A DNA stretch of 64,000 nt, taken from assembly GCA_027365105.1 (NCBI GenBank), contig DAHXNZ010000001.1:62001-126000 (forward strand), given 5' to 3'. The translations under genes and the position numbers were made by a program. Source of the stretch: Thermoplasmata archaeon (GTDB taxonomy: Archaea > Thermoplasmatota > Thermoplasmata > Lutacidiplasmatales > UBA184). Shown piece by piece: positions 1-9,132 of the stretch (the stretch's first letter is position 1; each line of letters starts with the position of its first letter). The notes beneath the pieces are model-generated. The model had not been told where the DNA came from and made no database searches. It saw only the letters and a program-made list of their open reading frames with translations.

Positions 1-2
1 AT

Positions 3-170
3 GTCTACGTCCGCCTCCAGGAATCCCCGGAAGGTATCGACGTGACGCTGGAGCACGATGGCTGGGGCGCGGGGGAGGACTGGGAGGAGGCCCGTTCGTG
101 GCACTTCCACTTCTGGGATGAGCGGCTCCACCGGCTGAAGGTGTACCTGATCCGGGCCGCCTACGGCTGA
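3..170 (+). CDS. C-terminal fragment of AHSA1/SRPBCC-like protein (truncated by window edge)
   Basis: Open frame from the window edge: VYVRLQESPEGIDVTLEHDGWGAGEDWEEARSWHFHFWDERLHRLKVYLIRAAYG*; GWGxGEDWEEAR..FW pattern resembles AHSA1 C-termini. Confidence 0.5.
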   Translation, partial: VYVRLQESPEGIDVTLEHDGWGAGEDWEEARSWHFHFWDERLHRLKVYLIRAAYG

Positions 171-385
171 CCGGGCCCGGGAGCATACCGCGCGCAGGCG
201 GCGGGGCCGCACAGGGCGCAAGGGCCGGTCGGGTCGAGCCGAAAACCCCCCGTGGGGCGGAGGGGGGCCACGACCATGTGGTGGGTGGGCAGATGGCCGC
301 ACCGGCAACGGACGGAGCGGTTCTCGATGGAGGGGGGAGGCGCGGACCGGACCGCCATGTCCGGGTCGTACGACCCGTCGGCCAA
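161..385 (-). CDS. small putative Zn-binding protein (CxCGHxxxxH...CxxC)
   Basis: 74-aa ORF with CRCGHLPTHHMVVAP...GPCALCGPAACARY; spacing resembles small Zn proteins in the integrated element. Confidence 0.35.
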   Translation of the reverse strand: MADGSYDPDMAVRSAPPPSIENRSVRCRCGHLPTHHMVVAPLRPTGGFRLDPTGPCALCGPAACARYAPGPGQP

Positions 386-429
386 AAGGGTATCTGCGCG
401 AGCCCCGTGCGACCGGTACGGGGGCCCCC

Positions 430-1149
430 ATGGAGGTCGAAGACTGCCCGCTGCCGGAGGACCGCTGGTACGATCGGAACTTGGAGCTCTGGCTCCGACC
501 CGAGCCCGATGGAACGGCCCGGATCGGGATGACCGCCTCCTGGTCGGCGTTCCTGGGGCGGATCCTGCGGGTTGAATTCCGGACCCCGCGCGGGGTCCAG
601 AGCCGGGGGTGGAGCCTCGCCACGGTGGAGTCGGCGCGGACCGCCGTTCCGTTCCGGCTGCCCCTGGATGCCGAGATCATCGCCCCGAACCCGGTCCTGG
701 CGGAGCGCCCCCGACGCATCAACGAGGATCCGTACGGCGACGGGTGGATCGGCCACCTCCGTCTGCCTCGCCCGGTCGAGCCGGAGATCGGCCTCGCGAC
801 CGCCGCGGAAATCCGGGAACCCCTCATCGACCAGATCCGCCGGCGGCACATCCAGTGCTGGCCGCTGCCCCCCGAGCAGGAGATGGTCGAGATCGGCCTC
901 GAGTGCTCGGCGATCTTCGCCAAGCTCGACGAGGCGTTGGCCCGAATCGCCCCGGGCGAGGCGATCGTGCTCGTCACCGACGATCCGACCAGCCCGATCG
1001 AGATCGCCCGTTGGACCGACCGGACCGGTCACCGGGTCCGGGCCGCCCGGCGCGGTCAGGGGCTCTTCAAGTTCCTGGTCGAGAGGGTCGAGCGGCCGGC
1101 GCCGCGGCGCCGATCGGCCTCGGGCGAACTCGAGCCCGACCCGGGATAG
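430..1149 (+). CDS. GcvH-like (degenerate lipoyl domain) - TusA/SirA-like sulfur-carrier fusion
   Basis: N-terminal half has H-protein signature (ESARTAVPFRLPLDAEII...RRINEDPYGDGWIGHLRL); C-terminal half has TusA-like EIGLECSAIFAKLDEALARIAPGEAIVLVTDDPTSPIEIARWTDRTGH. Confidence 0.7.
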   Translation: MEVEDCPLPEDRWYDRNLELWLRPEPDGTARIGMTASWSAFLGRILRVEFRTPRGVQSRGWSLATVESARTAVPFRLPLDAEIIAPNPVLAERPRRINEDPYGDGWIGHLRLPRPVEPEIGLATAAEIREPLIDQIRRRHIQCWPLPPEQEMVEIGLECSAIFAKLDEALARIAPGEAIVLVTDDPTSPIEIARWTDRTGHRVRAARRGQGLFKFLVERVERPAPRRRSASGELEPDPG

Positions 1150-1163
1150 TCGCCGATCGCCGC

Positions 1164-2021
1164 CTACGGCTTTTCGATCGGACTTCTCACCTGGTTGCCC
1201 CACTCGGTCCAGGAGCCGTCGTAGTTCCGAACGTCGGGGTAGCCGAGGAGGTACTTGAGCACGAACCAGGTGTGGCTGGAACGCTCCCCGATCCGGCAGT
1301 AGGTGATCACCGGCCGTTCCGGCACGATCCCCCGGGACCGATACAGCTCCTCCAGCTCGGCCCGCGGCTTGAAGGTCCCGTCGTCGCGGACCGCTTGAGC
1401 CCATGGGATGTTCCGGGCGCCGGGGATGTGACCCGCCCGCTGGGCGTGCTCGGTCGGGTACTCCGGCGGGGTGGATATCTCCCCGGAGAACTCCTTCGGG
1501 CCGCGGACATCCACGAGCCCGATCCGGCCGCTCCGAACCTCCTCGAGCGCCCGCCGGACATCGTCGTAGTAGGCCCGCAACCGGGGATCCGGTGCCGAGG
1601 CGGTGAACCGCCCGGCTCCGACCGGCGGGATCTCCTGGCTGACCGGCCGGTCCTCGGCGATCCACTTTTTCCGGCCCCCGTTCATCAGTGCCAGGTGCTC
1701 GGCCCCGTAGTAGCGGAACGCCCAGAAGGCGAACGCCGCGAACCAGTTGTTGAAGTCACCGTAGAGCACGACCCGGGTATCCGGGTCGATCCCGCAGCGT
1801 CGGAACAGCGCCGTGAGCGCTTCGGGGCTCAGGATGTCCCGACTGACCGGCGCGTTGACGTCCCGCTTCCAGTCGACCAGGTACGCCCCCGGGAGGTGGC
1901 TCAACTCGTAGTTGGCCGCCGGGTCATAGTCGACCTCGAGAATCCGGACCTTGGGATCCGTCAGATGCTCGGCGACCCACGCTGTCTCGACCACGGCCTC
2001 AGGATGTGCGTACTCCGACAT
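1164..2021 (-). CDS. thiosulfate/3-mercaptopyruvate sulfurtransferase (two-domain rhodanese)
   Basis: MSEYAHPEAVVETAWVAEHLTDPKVRILEVDYDPAANYELSHLPGAYLVDWKRDV...; active-site loop VITYCRIGERSSHTWFVLKYLLGYPDVRNYDGSWTEWG. Confidence 0.9.
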   Translation of the reverse strand: MSEYAHPEAVVETAWVAEHLTDPKVRILEVDYDPAANYELSHLPGAYLVDWKRDVNAPVSRDILSPEALTALFRRCGIDPDTRVVLYGDFNNWFAAFAFWAFRYYGAEHLALMNGGRKKWIAEDRPVSQEIPPVGAGRFTASAPDPRLRAYYDDVRRALEEVRSGRIGLVDVRGPKEFSGEISTPPEYPTEHAQRAGHIPGARNIPWAQAVRDDGTFKPRAELEELYRSRGIVPERPVITYCRIGERSSHTWFVLKYLLGYPDVRNYDGSWTEWGNQVRSPIEKP

Positions 2022-2567
2022 GGGCGATTCCACCGGCCGGAAGGCTTTCGGAATATAAGCTCGTCGATGTATCTAAATCCAGATGCCGAGGCCGGCCCGG
2101 GAGCCCGGCGGACCGGCGAGGGAAGCCCTCCGGGCACCCGGTCTCAAAGGGTCTGGGCCAGGGTCGGCCCGGCCCGTAAACGGGGTCGTCCGCGTCGGGG
2201 ATCGCCGAGGGGAGAGGAGTCGGGCTCAGCGGATCCCCAGCTCAGCTCCGGGCTCCGCAGGAAGGGCAGAGGGTCATCGCCCGGATGGGCGAAGCCGGCG
2301 GGCGCATGCCCACCCCGGCGCTCGACCGGCACGGCTTCCAGATGCTCCGCCGACCAGGGGCCCCGACCATCCCACCGGATTCGCGGAGGCACCGCGCAAG
2401 GAGTTCGGGACGGACGGGGGGTCTGCGGAGGCTGAGCGCCGCCGTCCACGGTCTTGGGACGGGATCCTTCGGACCCGATGCGCGGCTGGGAGGCGGGAGT
2501 TCCTGGAGGCGGAGCGGTCGAAATTTCCCCTCAATCCGAGGGGTCAGTTCATCCAGGACGGGTCCGG

Positions 2568-2885
2568 CTATCCCCGACGGCCACGCTTCGGGAGCGGGGC
2601 ATCGGAGATCTCGATCATTTCCGGATCGAAACCGAGTCGACCGAGTTCGGCCCGGATCCGGGTCCGGTGGTCGCCCTGGAGGTAGACCTCCCCGTCGACG
2701 ACCGATCCCCCGGTCGCGAGCCGGTTCTTCAGCGCCCGGGTGGTCTCGGCGAGATCGACCCCCGGGGGGAAGCCGGAGATGACGGTCGCGGGCTTGTTGT
2801 ACCGTCGCGGTTCGGCGCGCACCCGGATGCGGGCGCTCTCGCGATCCAACGCCGAGAGAATCTCATCAAATTCGTTGTTGCTCAT
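2568..2885 (-). CDS. translation initiation factor aIF1 (SUI1 family)
   Basis: 105 aa; RRYNKPATVISGFPPGVDLAETTRALKNRLATGGSVVDGEVYLQGDHRTRI typical SUI1 domain. Confidence 0.88.
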   Translation of the reverse strand: MSNNEFDEILSALDRESARIRVRAEPRRYNKPATVISGFPPGVDLAETTRALKNRLATGGSVVDGEVYLQGDHRTRIRAELGRLGFDPEMIEISDAPLPKRGRRG

Positions 2886-3054
2886 GGACGGTTCGCCCGC
2901 CGGTTTCGACCGAGGAAATGGCGGACTGGAACCGACCCCACCCGCGCGGGGCGACGGCCTTCGAGGAGTTCGGGGCTCGACCGGAAAGGGGTGGGGTGCG
3001 GACGCACTGGAGAAGCTAGGCCACGCCCCCCTTTAGGCGTTGTGCTCGGTCGGC

Positions 3055-3846
3055 TCACCCGGTCCTCCAGCGGTAGAGCCCCAGGGCGAGGCCGATCCCG
3101 AGGCAGGCACTCAACCCCAGGAGGGCCGCGTATCCGGCCATCGTGACCGGGCTCGCCGGAGTGATCCCGAGCGCCGCCTGGATCAGGAGGGCGGCGTAGG
3201 TGGTGGGCACGAAGCGGGCCATCTCCTGCCAGACCGGCGGGAGGTAGGAGATCGGGTAGTAGAGGGGAGCGAGCATCCCGAGCAGCGTGAACGAGAGGCT
3301 GCCGACCGGCCAGATCTCCCGCTGGGTCGTGACCCGGCTCGAGATCGCGATGCCGATCGACGAAAAGAGGACCCAAAGCACGCCCAGGCAGGCCACGATG
3401 ATCCCCCAGGCGGAGAGCGGCACCGGGATCCCGCGGCTGTACTGGGTCCAGGCCAGCAGACCGGAGAGCACCGCGAGCGCCGGGAGCATGGCGATGAGGT
3501 TGCTGAACGCGATCCCGAAGAGGTAGCGGAACCGCCCCATCGGGCTCGCCACGAACAGGTCCTGGATCGAGCACTCGATCCGCCAGGTGGCGCTGTCCCC
3601 GAGGACCCAGCTGCCGATGTTCTGCATCGTGAAGAGCATCGCGCCGGCGATCTCGAGGGGGAGCAGGCTCGGGGGCGAGATGAGGCTCAGGAAGTAGAGG
3701 AAGATGAACGGCAGCAGGATCGGGGCGACCGCCACGGCGGGGTTCCGGCCGATCCACCGCCAGCCGATGATCGCAAAGGCCGGCAGCGCACGACCGTGGG
3801 GCGGAGTCTCCGGGAGGGGGCTCAGGTTCCGGATCGCCACCGTCAC
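3055..3846 (-). CDS. ABC-2 type transporter permease
   Basis: Multi-TM protein from GTG start overlapping the stop of the upstream permease (GTGA); C-terminal part of ORF 3055..4518. Confidence 0.75.
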   Translation of the reverse strand: MTVAIRNLSPLPETPPHGRALPAFAIIGWRWIGRNPAVAVAPILLPFIFLYFLSLISPPSLLPLEIAGAMLFTMQNIGSWVLGDSATWRIECSIQDLFVASPMGRFRYLFGIAFSNLIAMLPALAVLSGLLAWTQYSRGIPVPLSAWGIIVACLGVLWVLFSSIGIAISSRVTTQREIWPVGSLSFTLLGMLAPLYYPISYLPPVWQEMARFVPTTYAALLIQAALGITPASPVTMAGYAALLGLSACLGIGLALGLYRWRTG

Positions 3847-4607
3847 GCCTCCCGGGAGGTCCGGCGGGCCCAGAGGATCGCCCCGAGCAGGATGAGGGTC
3901 ACCTCGACCGCGAGGCCCCCGGCGGCGAGGGCGATCTGGGCTTCGGAAAGCGAGGTGGCCCCGATCGACGACTGGAGGAGGGCGGCGGCCGCGCTCGGGG
4001 GCAGGAGCAGGGCGACCGATCGCAGGTCGGCGGGGAAGAGGCTCAGCGGGTAGAAGACCGGGAAGAGGACCCCGAAGAGGTTGAAGAAGAGACTCGAGTA
4101 CGCCCAGATCGCCCGGTTGTCCCGGAAGAAGGTCGAGAAAATGTAGCCGGTCGACGCCGAGAAGAGCCAGACCGCGAGCGCGAGCAGAAACAGCAGGAGC
4201 ACGATCGCGGGGGTGTACGGCACCACCCAGATCGAGAGGAGGCCGATGACCAGGACCGGCCCGACGTAGACCACCAGGATGCCGATCGCCATGCCCAGGA
4301 AGTACCCCTCGGGGGTCATCGGCGAGGCGAGGTAGAGATCGTTTGCCTTGTGGTCGATCCTCAGGTACGCGGCCTCGTTGAGCACCCGCTGGCCCATCGT
4401 GAACATCGAAAACAGGATCGCCCCCAGGAAGGAGACCGGGAGGAGCGACGGGTCGAGGATCCAGACGAAGACCAGGAGGACCCCCTGGACGACCATCGAG
4501 GTGCCCATGGCGAGCCACTCGTGGGCCTGGACCAGGATTTCGGTCCAGAGGAAGGAGCCGAGCCCCCGGAACGCCCGGGACGGGGCCAGGGCGAGCTCAC
4601 TCCGCAT
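3843..4607 (-). CDS. ABC-2 type transporter permease
   Basis: 254 aa multi-TM protein directly downstream of an ABC ATPase. Confidence 0.78.
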   Translation of the reverse strand: MRSELALAPSRAFRGLGSFLWTEILVQAHEWLAMGTSMVVQGVLLVFVWILDPSLLPVSFLGAILFSMFTMGQRVLNEAAYLRIDHKANDLYLASPMTPEGYFLGMAIGILVVYVGPVLVIGLLSIWVVPYTPAIVLLLFLLALAVWLFSASTGYIFSTFFRDNRAIWAYSSLFFNLFGVLFPVFYPLSLFPADLRSVALLLPPSAAAALLQSSIGATSLSEAQIALAAGGLAVEVTLILLGAILWARRTSREA

Positions 4608-5523
4608 TGATCGATCGTCCCACGACGCGCAGGAACGCCTCCTCGAGGGTCACCGGCCCGACCCCGGCGGTCAGCTTCCGCTGGACGGCGATCTGAAGGA
4701 GCTCGGCGAGCCGCGGGGGGTCGACGATCACCGTGAGCGCCGAACCGTCGGAGACGCAGGCGCCGAAGCTCTGGAATTCGTCGGCGACGATCCCCGGCCC
4801 CTGGAGGGTGACTTTGAGCGTTCCGCCGACGCTCCGCTTGAGTTCCTCGGCGGTGCCCTGGACCAGCACCCGGCCGCCTTCGACGATGTAGAGCCGGTCG
4901 CTGAGCACCTCGGCCTCATCGAGGTAATGGGTCGTGAGGAGCAGCGTCGACCCCTTGCGGGTCAGCCCCCGAAGGGAGTCCCAGACGTCCCGACGGGCGA
5001 ACGGGTCCATTCCGATTGACGGTTCATCGAGGAACAGGAGCGGGGCCTCGGTGGCGATCACGGTCGCCACCATCGTCCGTTGCCGCTGCCCCCCCGAGAG
5101 GGTGATCGCGAGCCGGTCGGCGACCGACTCGAGCCCCATCTGCTCGATCGCCGACTCGGTCCGCGCGCGCGCGGTCTCCCGCGCCAGCCCCCGGGCGCGC
5201 AGGTAGGTGTAGACCTGTTCGCGCGGGGTCAGATGGAAGAACGGCTTCCCCTCCTGGGGGACCACCGCGATGTAGGGCCGGACCCGGTCCGGTCGTCGGT
5301 CGACGTCCTCCCCGAAGATCTCGATGCGGCCGGAGGTCGGCCGGAGGAGGGTCGAGGCGATCTTGAGAAAGGTCGTCTTCCCGGCGCCGTTGCGCCCGAG
5401 CAGCGCGACGCGCTCGCCGCGATGAACCTCGAGCGAGACCCCGCGCAGCGCCTCGACCGGGGGCGCCCCCCGGGTCTCGTAGACCTTTCGGAGCCGATCG
5501 CTCCACAGGGCCTCGCCGGTCAC
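4597..5523 (-). CDS. ABC transporter ATPase (drug/daunorubicin-exporter-like)
   Basis: Walker A GRNGAGKTT, signature LSGGQRQR, Walker B LLFLDEPSIGMD. Confidence 0.92.
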   Translation of the reverse strand: MTGEALWSDRLRKVYETRGAPPVEALRGVSLEVHRGERVALLGRNGAGKTTFLKIASTLLRPTSGRIEIFGEDVDRRPDRVRPYIAVVPQEGKPFFHLTPREQVYTYLRARGLARETARARTESAIEQMGLESVADRLAITLSGGQRQRTMVATVIATEAPLLFLDEPSIGMDPFARRDVWDSLRGLTRKGSTLLLTTHYLDEAEVLSDRLYIVEGGRVLVQGTAEELKRSVGGTLKVTLQGPGIVADEFQSFGACVSDGSALTVIVDPPRLAELLQIAVQRKLTAGVGPVTLEEAFLRVVGRSINAE

Positions 5524-5616
5524 CGGTGATGTGGTCCTATGGGGCCGGCCGGCTGCCGGCCACCCGGCGGCCCCGACCGGCCGCGCCCGGGGCTGGGGGG
5601 AGCGTCCCGGAAGACC

Positions 5617-6015
5617 TCAGTTCCCGCCGCACCCACAGCCGCCGCCGTTGCCCGAACTCTCCCCGCAGGAGCCGCAGCCCCCGGCCATCCCCGCCGCGTC
5701 CGGGGTCGGGAGGTGGGGGTTGGTGATCTTGAAACCGGACTCCTCCAGGTTCTCCACGTAATCGACGACCGCCCCGTCGACCATCGGCACGCTGCCGGGA
5801 TCGACGATCACGGAGAGGCCCTGGACCTGGACCACGACGTCGTCCGCGCGGGGCTTGGCGAACGCCATCCCGAACTCGACCATCCCCGAGCCGCCGCCGC
5901 AGCAGCCTCCGCCGCCGGCCTGGGCATAGACCCGGACCCCGACATCGGGCTTCTGTCCGCGGATGAGCGTCTTGATCTGGTCGAGCGCCGCCGGCCGAAC
6001 CTCGAGTTCCACCAT
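5617..6015 (-). CDS. IscA/HesB-like iron-sulfur protein with Cys/Gly-rich tail
   Basis: Core GLSVIVDPGSVPMVDGAVVDYVENLEESGFKITNPH; GGGGCCGGGS loop; tail GGCGSCGESSGNGGGCGCGGN. Confidence 0.75.
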   Translation of the reverse strand: MVELEVRPAALDQIKTLIRGQKPDVGVRVYAQAGGGGCCGGGSGMVEFGMAFAKPRADDVVVQVQGLSVIVDPGSVPMVDGAVVDYVENLEESGFKITNPHLPTPDAAGMAGGCGSCGESSGNGGGCGCGGN

Positions 6016-6187
6016 GGGATTCTCCGAAACGTACTAGTTCGAGCCGGTCTTTAAGCTATCCGCACCGCGGAGCGCGACAGAATCGGGACCCCGGGGGCCC
6101 GCGCCACGCGCTCGCATAGGCCTGGGCGCCGAGGTTCATACCACGCCGCATATAGCTCCCGGGACTCCCCCCCAGCGGTACCTGACC

Positions 6188-7468
6188 GTGGCGGCCACCG
6201 AACCTACGGGCATTGTCGTAGCCTCATGGGCGCCCGCTGCCGGTGTTGTCCCCGTGGCCGGCACCCCTCCCCCTCTCGAGCCGCTCCGGCTGGTCGGCTT
6301 TGAACTCAGCCTGCGGACCGCGCGGATCGAGACCCTGGAGGCGGCCGCCCGGAGCCTCGACCCGGCCTGGGCGGAACGGGAGTTCAGGGAGCGACCCGAT
6401 CTCGAGGAGATCGTCCTGCTCAAGACCTGCCACCGGGTCGAGGTGTTCCTCCTGCTGCGCTCGGCCGCGACCGTCCCGCTCTGGCGGTCCGAGCTCGAGC
6501 TTCGGGGAGGCGGATGGACGGAGCGGACCGGGCTCGAGGCCGTACGCCACCTTTTCTCCGTGGCGAGTGGGCTCGAATCGCTCGCCGTCGGGGAGCGGGA
6601 GGTGCGGCAGCAGATCCGTTCGGCGATCGGCACCGTCCAGAGCCGGCACCCGAGGCCGGTCCTCCGGGAGCTCCTCGGCGCCGCCGTGGCCGCGGCCGAC
6701 CGGGAGTTCCCCCGGGTCGATCCCAGCCGTTCGATCGCCGCGGTCGCCGTGAGCCGACTCCAGCAGCTCGTCGGGCCGCCGTTCCCCCGGGTCGTCGTCG
6801 TCGGGAGCGGCATCGTCGGACGTGAGATCGCCGAGCTGCTCGCCCCGAGCGCCCGGGTCACCCTCGTCTACCATCGCCGGCCGCCCGACCCCGGCTTCCT
6901 GCGCTCGATCGGGGCGCGCGCCGCTCCGATCGTCCGGTTGGTCGAGGAGCTGGCCGTCTGCGATGCCGTCGTGGCCGCGGCCAAATCGGGTCGCGCCGTC
7001 ATCACCCCCCCGGCGATCCCCCGGGACCGACCGGTCGTCCTCATCGATCTGGGGGTGCCGCGCAATATCGCGCCGGAGGTCCGGCAGCTCCCTCGGGCCC
7101 GCCTCCTCGACCTTGGCGATCTCTACGGCGACATGCCCCCTCCAGCCCACCAGGCCCCCCCCGGCGTCGAGGCCGCGGCCCGGGAGGCCGCCCAGGTGCT
7201 CGAACGGCGGGCGCTCGAGCCCTGGGTCGCCTTCCTCCGCCGGGAGGTTGAACGGGTCCGACAGGCCGAGCTGGCCTCGGCCCGGCCGTATCTGGGTGAC
7301 CTGACCGAGGCACAGTCGCAGGCGGTCGAGCGGCTGACCCGGCGGCTCGTCGGCCGGCTGCTCGACGGTCCGACCGAACGGATCCGGGCACTCTCCTCCT
7401 CCCCGGAGGACGAACGGATCCGCCGCTGGGCGCTCGAGCTGCTGACCCCGGACTCGCCCGAGCCGTGA
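6188..7468 (+). CDS. hemA: glutamyl-tRNA reductase
   Basis: LKTCHRVEVFLL catalytic Cys motif, GLESLAVGEREVRQQIRSA, GSGIVGREIAELL nucleotide fold. Confidence 0.93.
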   Translation: MAATEPTGIVVASWAPAAGVVPVAGTPPPLEPLRLVGFELSLRTARIETLEAAARSLDPAWAEREFRERPDLEEIVLLKTCHRVEVFLLLRSAATVPLWRSELELRGGGWTERTGLEAVRHLFSVASGLESLAVGEREVRQQIRSAIGTVQSRHPRPVLRELLGAAVAAADREFPRVDPSRSIAAVAVSRLQQLVGPPFPRVVVVGSGIVGREIAELLAPSARVTLVYHRRPPDPGFLRSIGARAAPIVRLVEELAVCDAVVAAAKSGRAVITPPAIPRDRPVVLIDLGVPRNIAPEVRQLPRARLLDLGDLYGDMPPPAHQAPPGVEAAAREAAQVLERRALEPWVAFLRREVERVRQAELASARPYLGDLTEAQSQAVERLTRRLVGRLLDGPTERIRALSSSPEDERIRRWALELLTPDSPEP

Positions 7469-8361
7469 CCGTCCCGTCGTTGCGGGTCGGGAGCCGTCGG
7501 AGTCCGCTCGCCCGGCGCCAGGCCGCGGAGATCGTCCGGCGCCTGACCGCCCACGTCTCGACCTCCCGCGCGCTCGAGATCGTCTACCTGACCCCCAGCG
7601 GCGACCGGGACCGCCGCCGACGTCAGTCCCCGGACTTTGCCGATGCGCTCGAGTCGGCGCTTCGGGGCCGGGAAATCGATCTTGCCGTCCACAGCGCCAA
7701 GGACCTGCCGGCGCCCGTCGACCGCGATTTCGTGCTCATCGCCGGCGCCCGGCGGGCCGACCCGCATGAGGCCCTAGTTGTCGGCCGGGATCGATCCGGG
7801 GAACCGCTGCCCATCGGGAGCCGGGTCGGGACCAGCAGCGTCCGCCGCCGGGCGCAGCTGCTGCGCTGGCGGCCGGACCTCAACGTCGTGGAGATCCGGG
7901 GCAACGTGGAGCGTCGGGTCGCTCAGGTACTCGATGGGCGACTCGACGCGGCGGTCCTGGCCGCCGCCGGCCTCCTCCGCCTCGGCCACCGCGACTGGAT
8001 CGGTCGGCTCCTCCCCCTGGACGGTTTCCTCCCGGCGCCGGGCCAGGGGATCCTCGGTCTCGAGATCCGCCGGGCCGATCGCGCGCTCGGCCGGATGCTC
8101 CACCGCCTCGAGCATCCCGCGACCGCGCGGGCCCTCGCGGCCGAGCGGGCGGTCCTCGAAGCGTTCGGGGGCGGCTGCGAGCAGCCCCTCGGGGCCCTGG
8201 CGACCGAGCGGGGGGGAAGGTTCACGGTCCGGGCGGAACTGCTCGATGCCGACGGGCGTCGGACCGTCCGTTCCCGGCGGGTCGGGTCCCCTCGGGACGC
8301 GAGGCGGATCGGCGCGGCCGTCGGCCGGGACCTGGTCCGGATCTCGGGACGGGTCGGCTGA
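7465..8361 (+). CDS. hemC: hydroxymethylbilane synthase (porphobilinogen deaminase)
   Basis: RVGSRRSPLARRQA, LAVHSAKDLPAP, GTSSVRRRAQL, ERAVLEAFGGGCEQPLGA cofactor Cys. Confidence 0.95.
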   Translation: MTVPSLRVGSRRSPLARRQAAEIVRRLTAHVSTSRALEIVYLTPSGDRDRRRRQSPDFADALESALRGREIDLAVHSAKDLPAPVDRDFVLIAGARRADPHEALVVGRDRSGEPLPIGSRVGTSSVRRRAQLLRWRPDLNVVEIRGNVERRVAQVLDGRLDAAVLAAAGLLRLGHRDWIGRLLPLDGFLPAPGQGILGLEIRRADRALGRMLHRLEHPATARALAAERAVLEAFGGGCEQPLGALATERGGRFTVRAELLDADGRRTVRSRRVGSPRDARRIGAAVGRDLVRISGRVG

Positions 8362-8364
8362 TCC

Positions 8365-9132
8365 ATGGACGCCGCCGCCCGACGCCCGAGGATCCTGCTG
8401 GCGGGGTCCGACCGCGCGCTCTCGGAGATCGAGGCCGCCCTCGGACGATCCGCCGATCTCCGTCGATGGGTCACGGTCCGATGGCGTCCGGTGGCCGTCC
8501 GGAGCCTCCGCCGCCGCCTCGCCGGAGTCCGTCCGGTGGACGGGGTGATCCTGACCAGCCCCGCGGCGGTGGAAAGCTTCCTCGCCCCGGTGCTGCCCTA
8601 CGTCTGGCCCTCCGAGTGGCGCCGGCTCCGCTACTGGGCGAGCGGCCCGGCCACCGCCCGGGCGCTCCGCCGTCGGGGGGGACCCCGCGCGACGGTCGGA
8701 TCGCCCGAAGGCGCCGAAGGCATCGCGCGGGCGATCGCCGGCTCGCCGCCGCTGCGCCTCCTCTATCCCCGGTCCGACCGGGCCGGCCCCGGCCTGGCCC
8801 GTCGCCTCCGTCGCGCCGGCCACCGGGTCGTCGAGGTGATCGCCTACCGACATCGTCCGGCCCGCCGGGCGAGCGACCGCGATCGCCGGTGGGCGCAGCG
8901 GGCCGATCTGGTCGTCGTGACGAGCCCTTCCGCCTGGGAGGGCCTTCGCCGGGCACTCGGGCCGGGCGGCATCGCGGCGCTCCGGCGCTCGGCCCGGTTC
9001 GTGGCGCTCGGGCCGACCACCGCCCGGTCGCTGCGAGCGGCCGGCCTCCGGGCCCTGACCGTGGCGCCGGGGAGCTCCGCACAACGCTTTACGCGGTTTT
9101 TGCTCCGGAGGCTCGACCATGTCCGAGGCTGA
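8365..9132 (+). CDS. hemD: uroporphyrinogen-III synthase
   Basis: VDGVILTSPAAVESFL...RLLYPRSDRAGPGLARRLRRAGHRVVEVIAYRH...VVTSPSAWEGL; position in hem cluster. Confidence 0.85.
   Translation: MDAAARRPRILLAGSDRALSEIEAALGRSADLRRWVTVRWRPVAVRSLRRRLAGVRPVDGVILTSPAAVESFLAPVLPYVWPSEWRRLRYWASGPATARALRRRGGPRATVGSPEGAEGIARAIAGSPPLRLLYPRSDRAGPGLARRLRRAGHRVVEVIAYRHRPARRASDRDRRWAQRADLVVVTSPSAWEGLRRALGPGGIAALRRSARFVALGPTTARSLRAAGLRALTVAPGSSAQRFTRFLLRRLDHVRG

Noticed and set aside
609-2435. 608-aa + strand ORF across the rhodanese gene
   Set aside because: Low-complexity Arg/Pro/Gly composition, antisense to a well-supported rhodanese; artefact of high GC.
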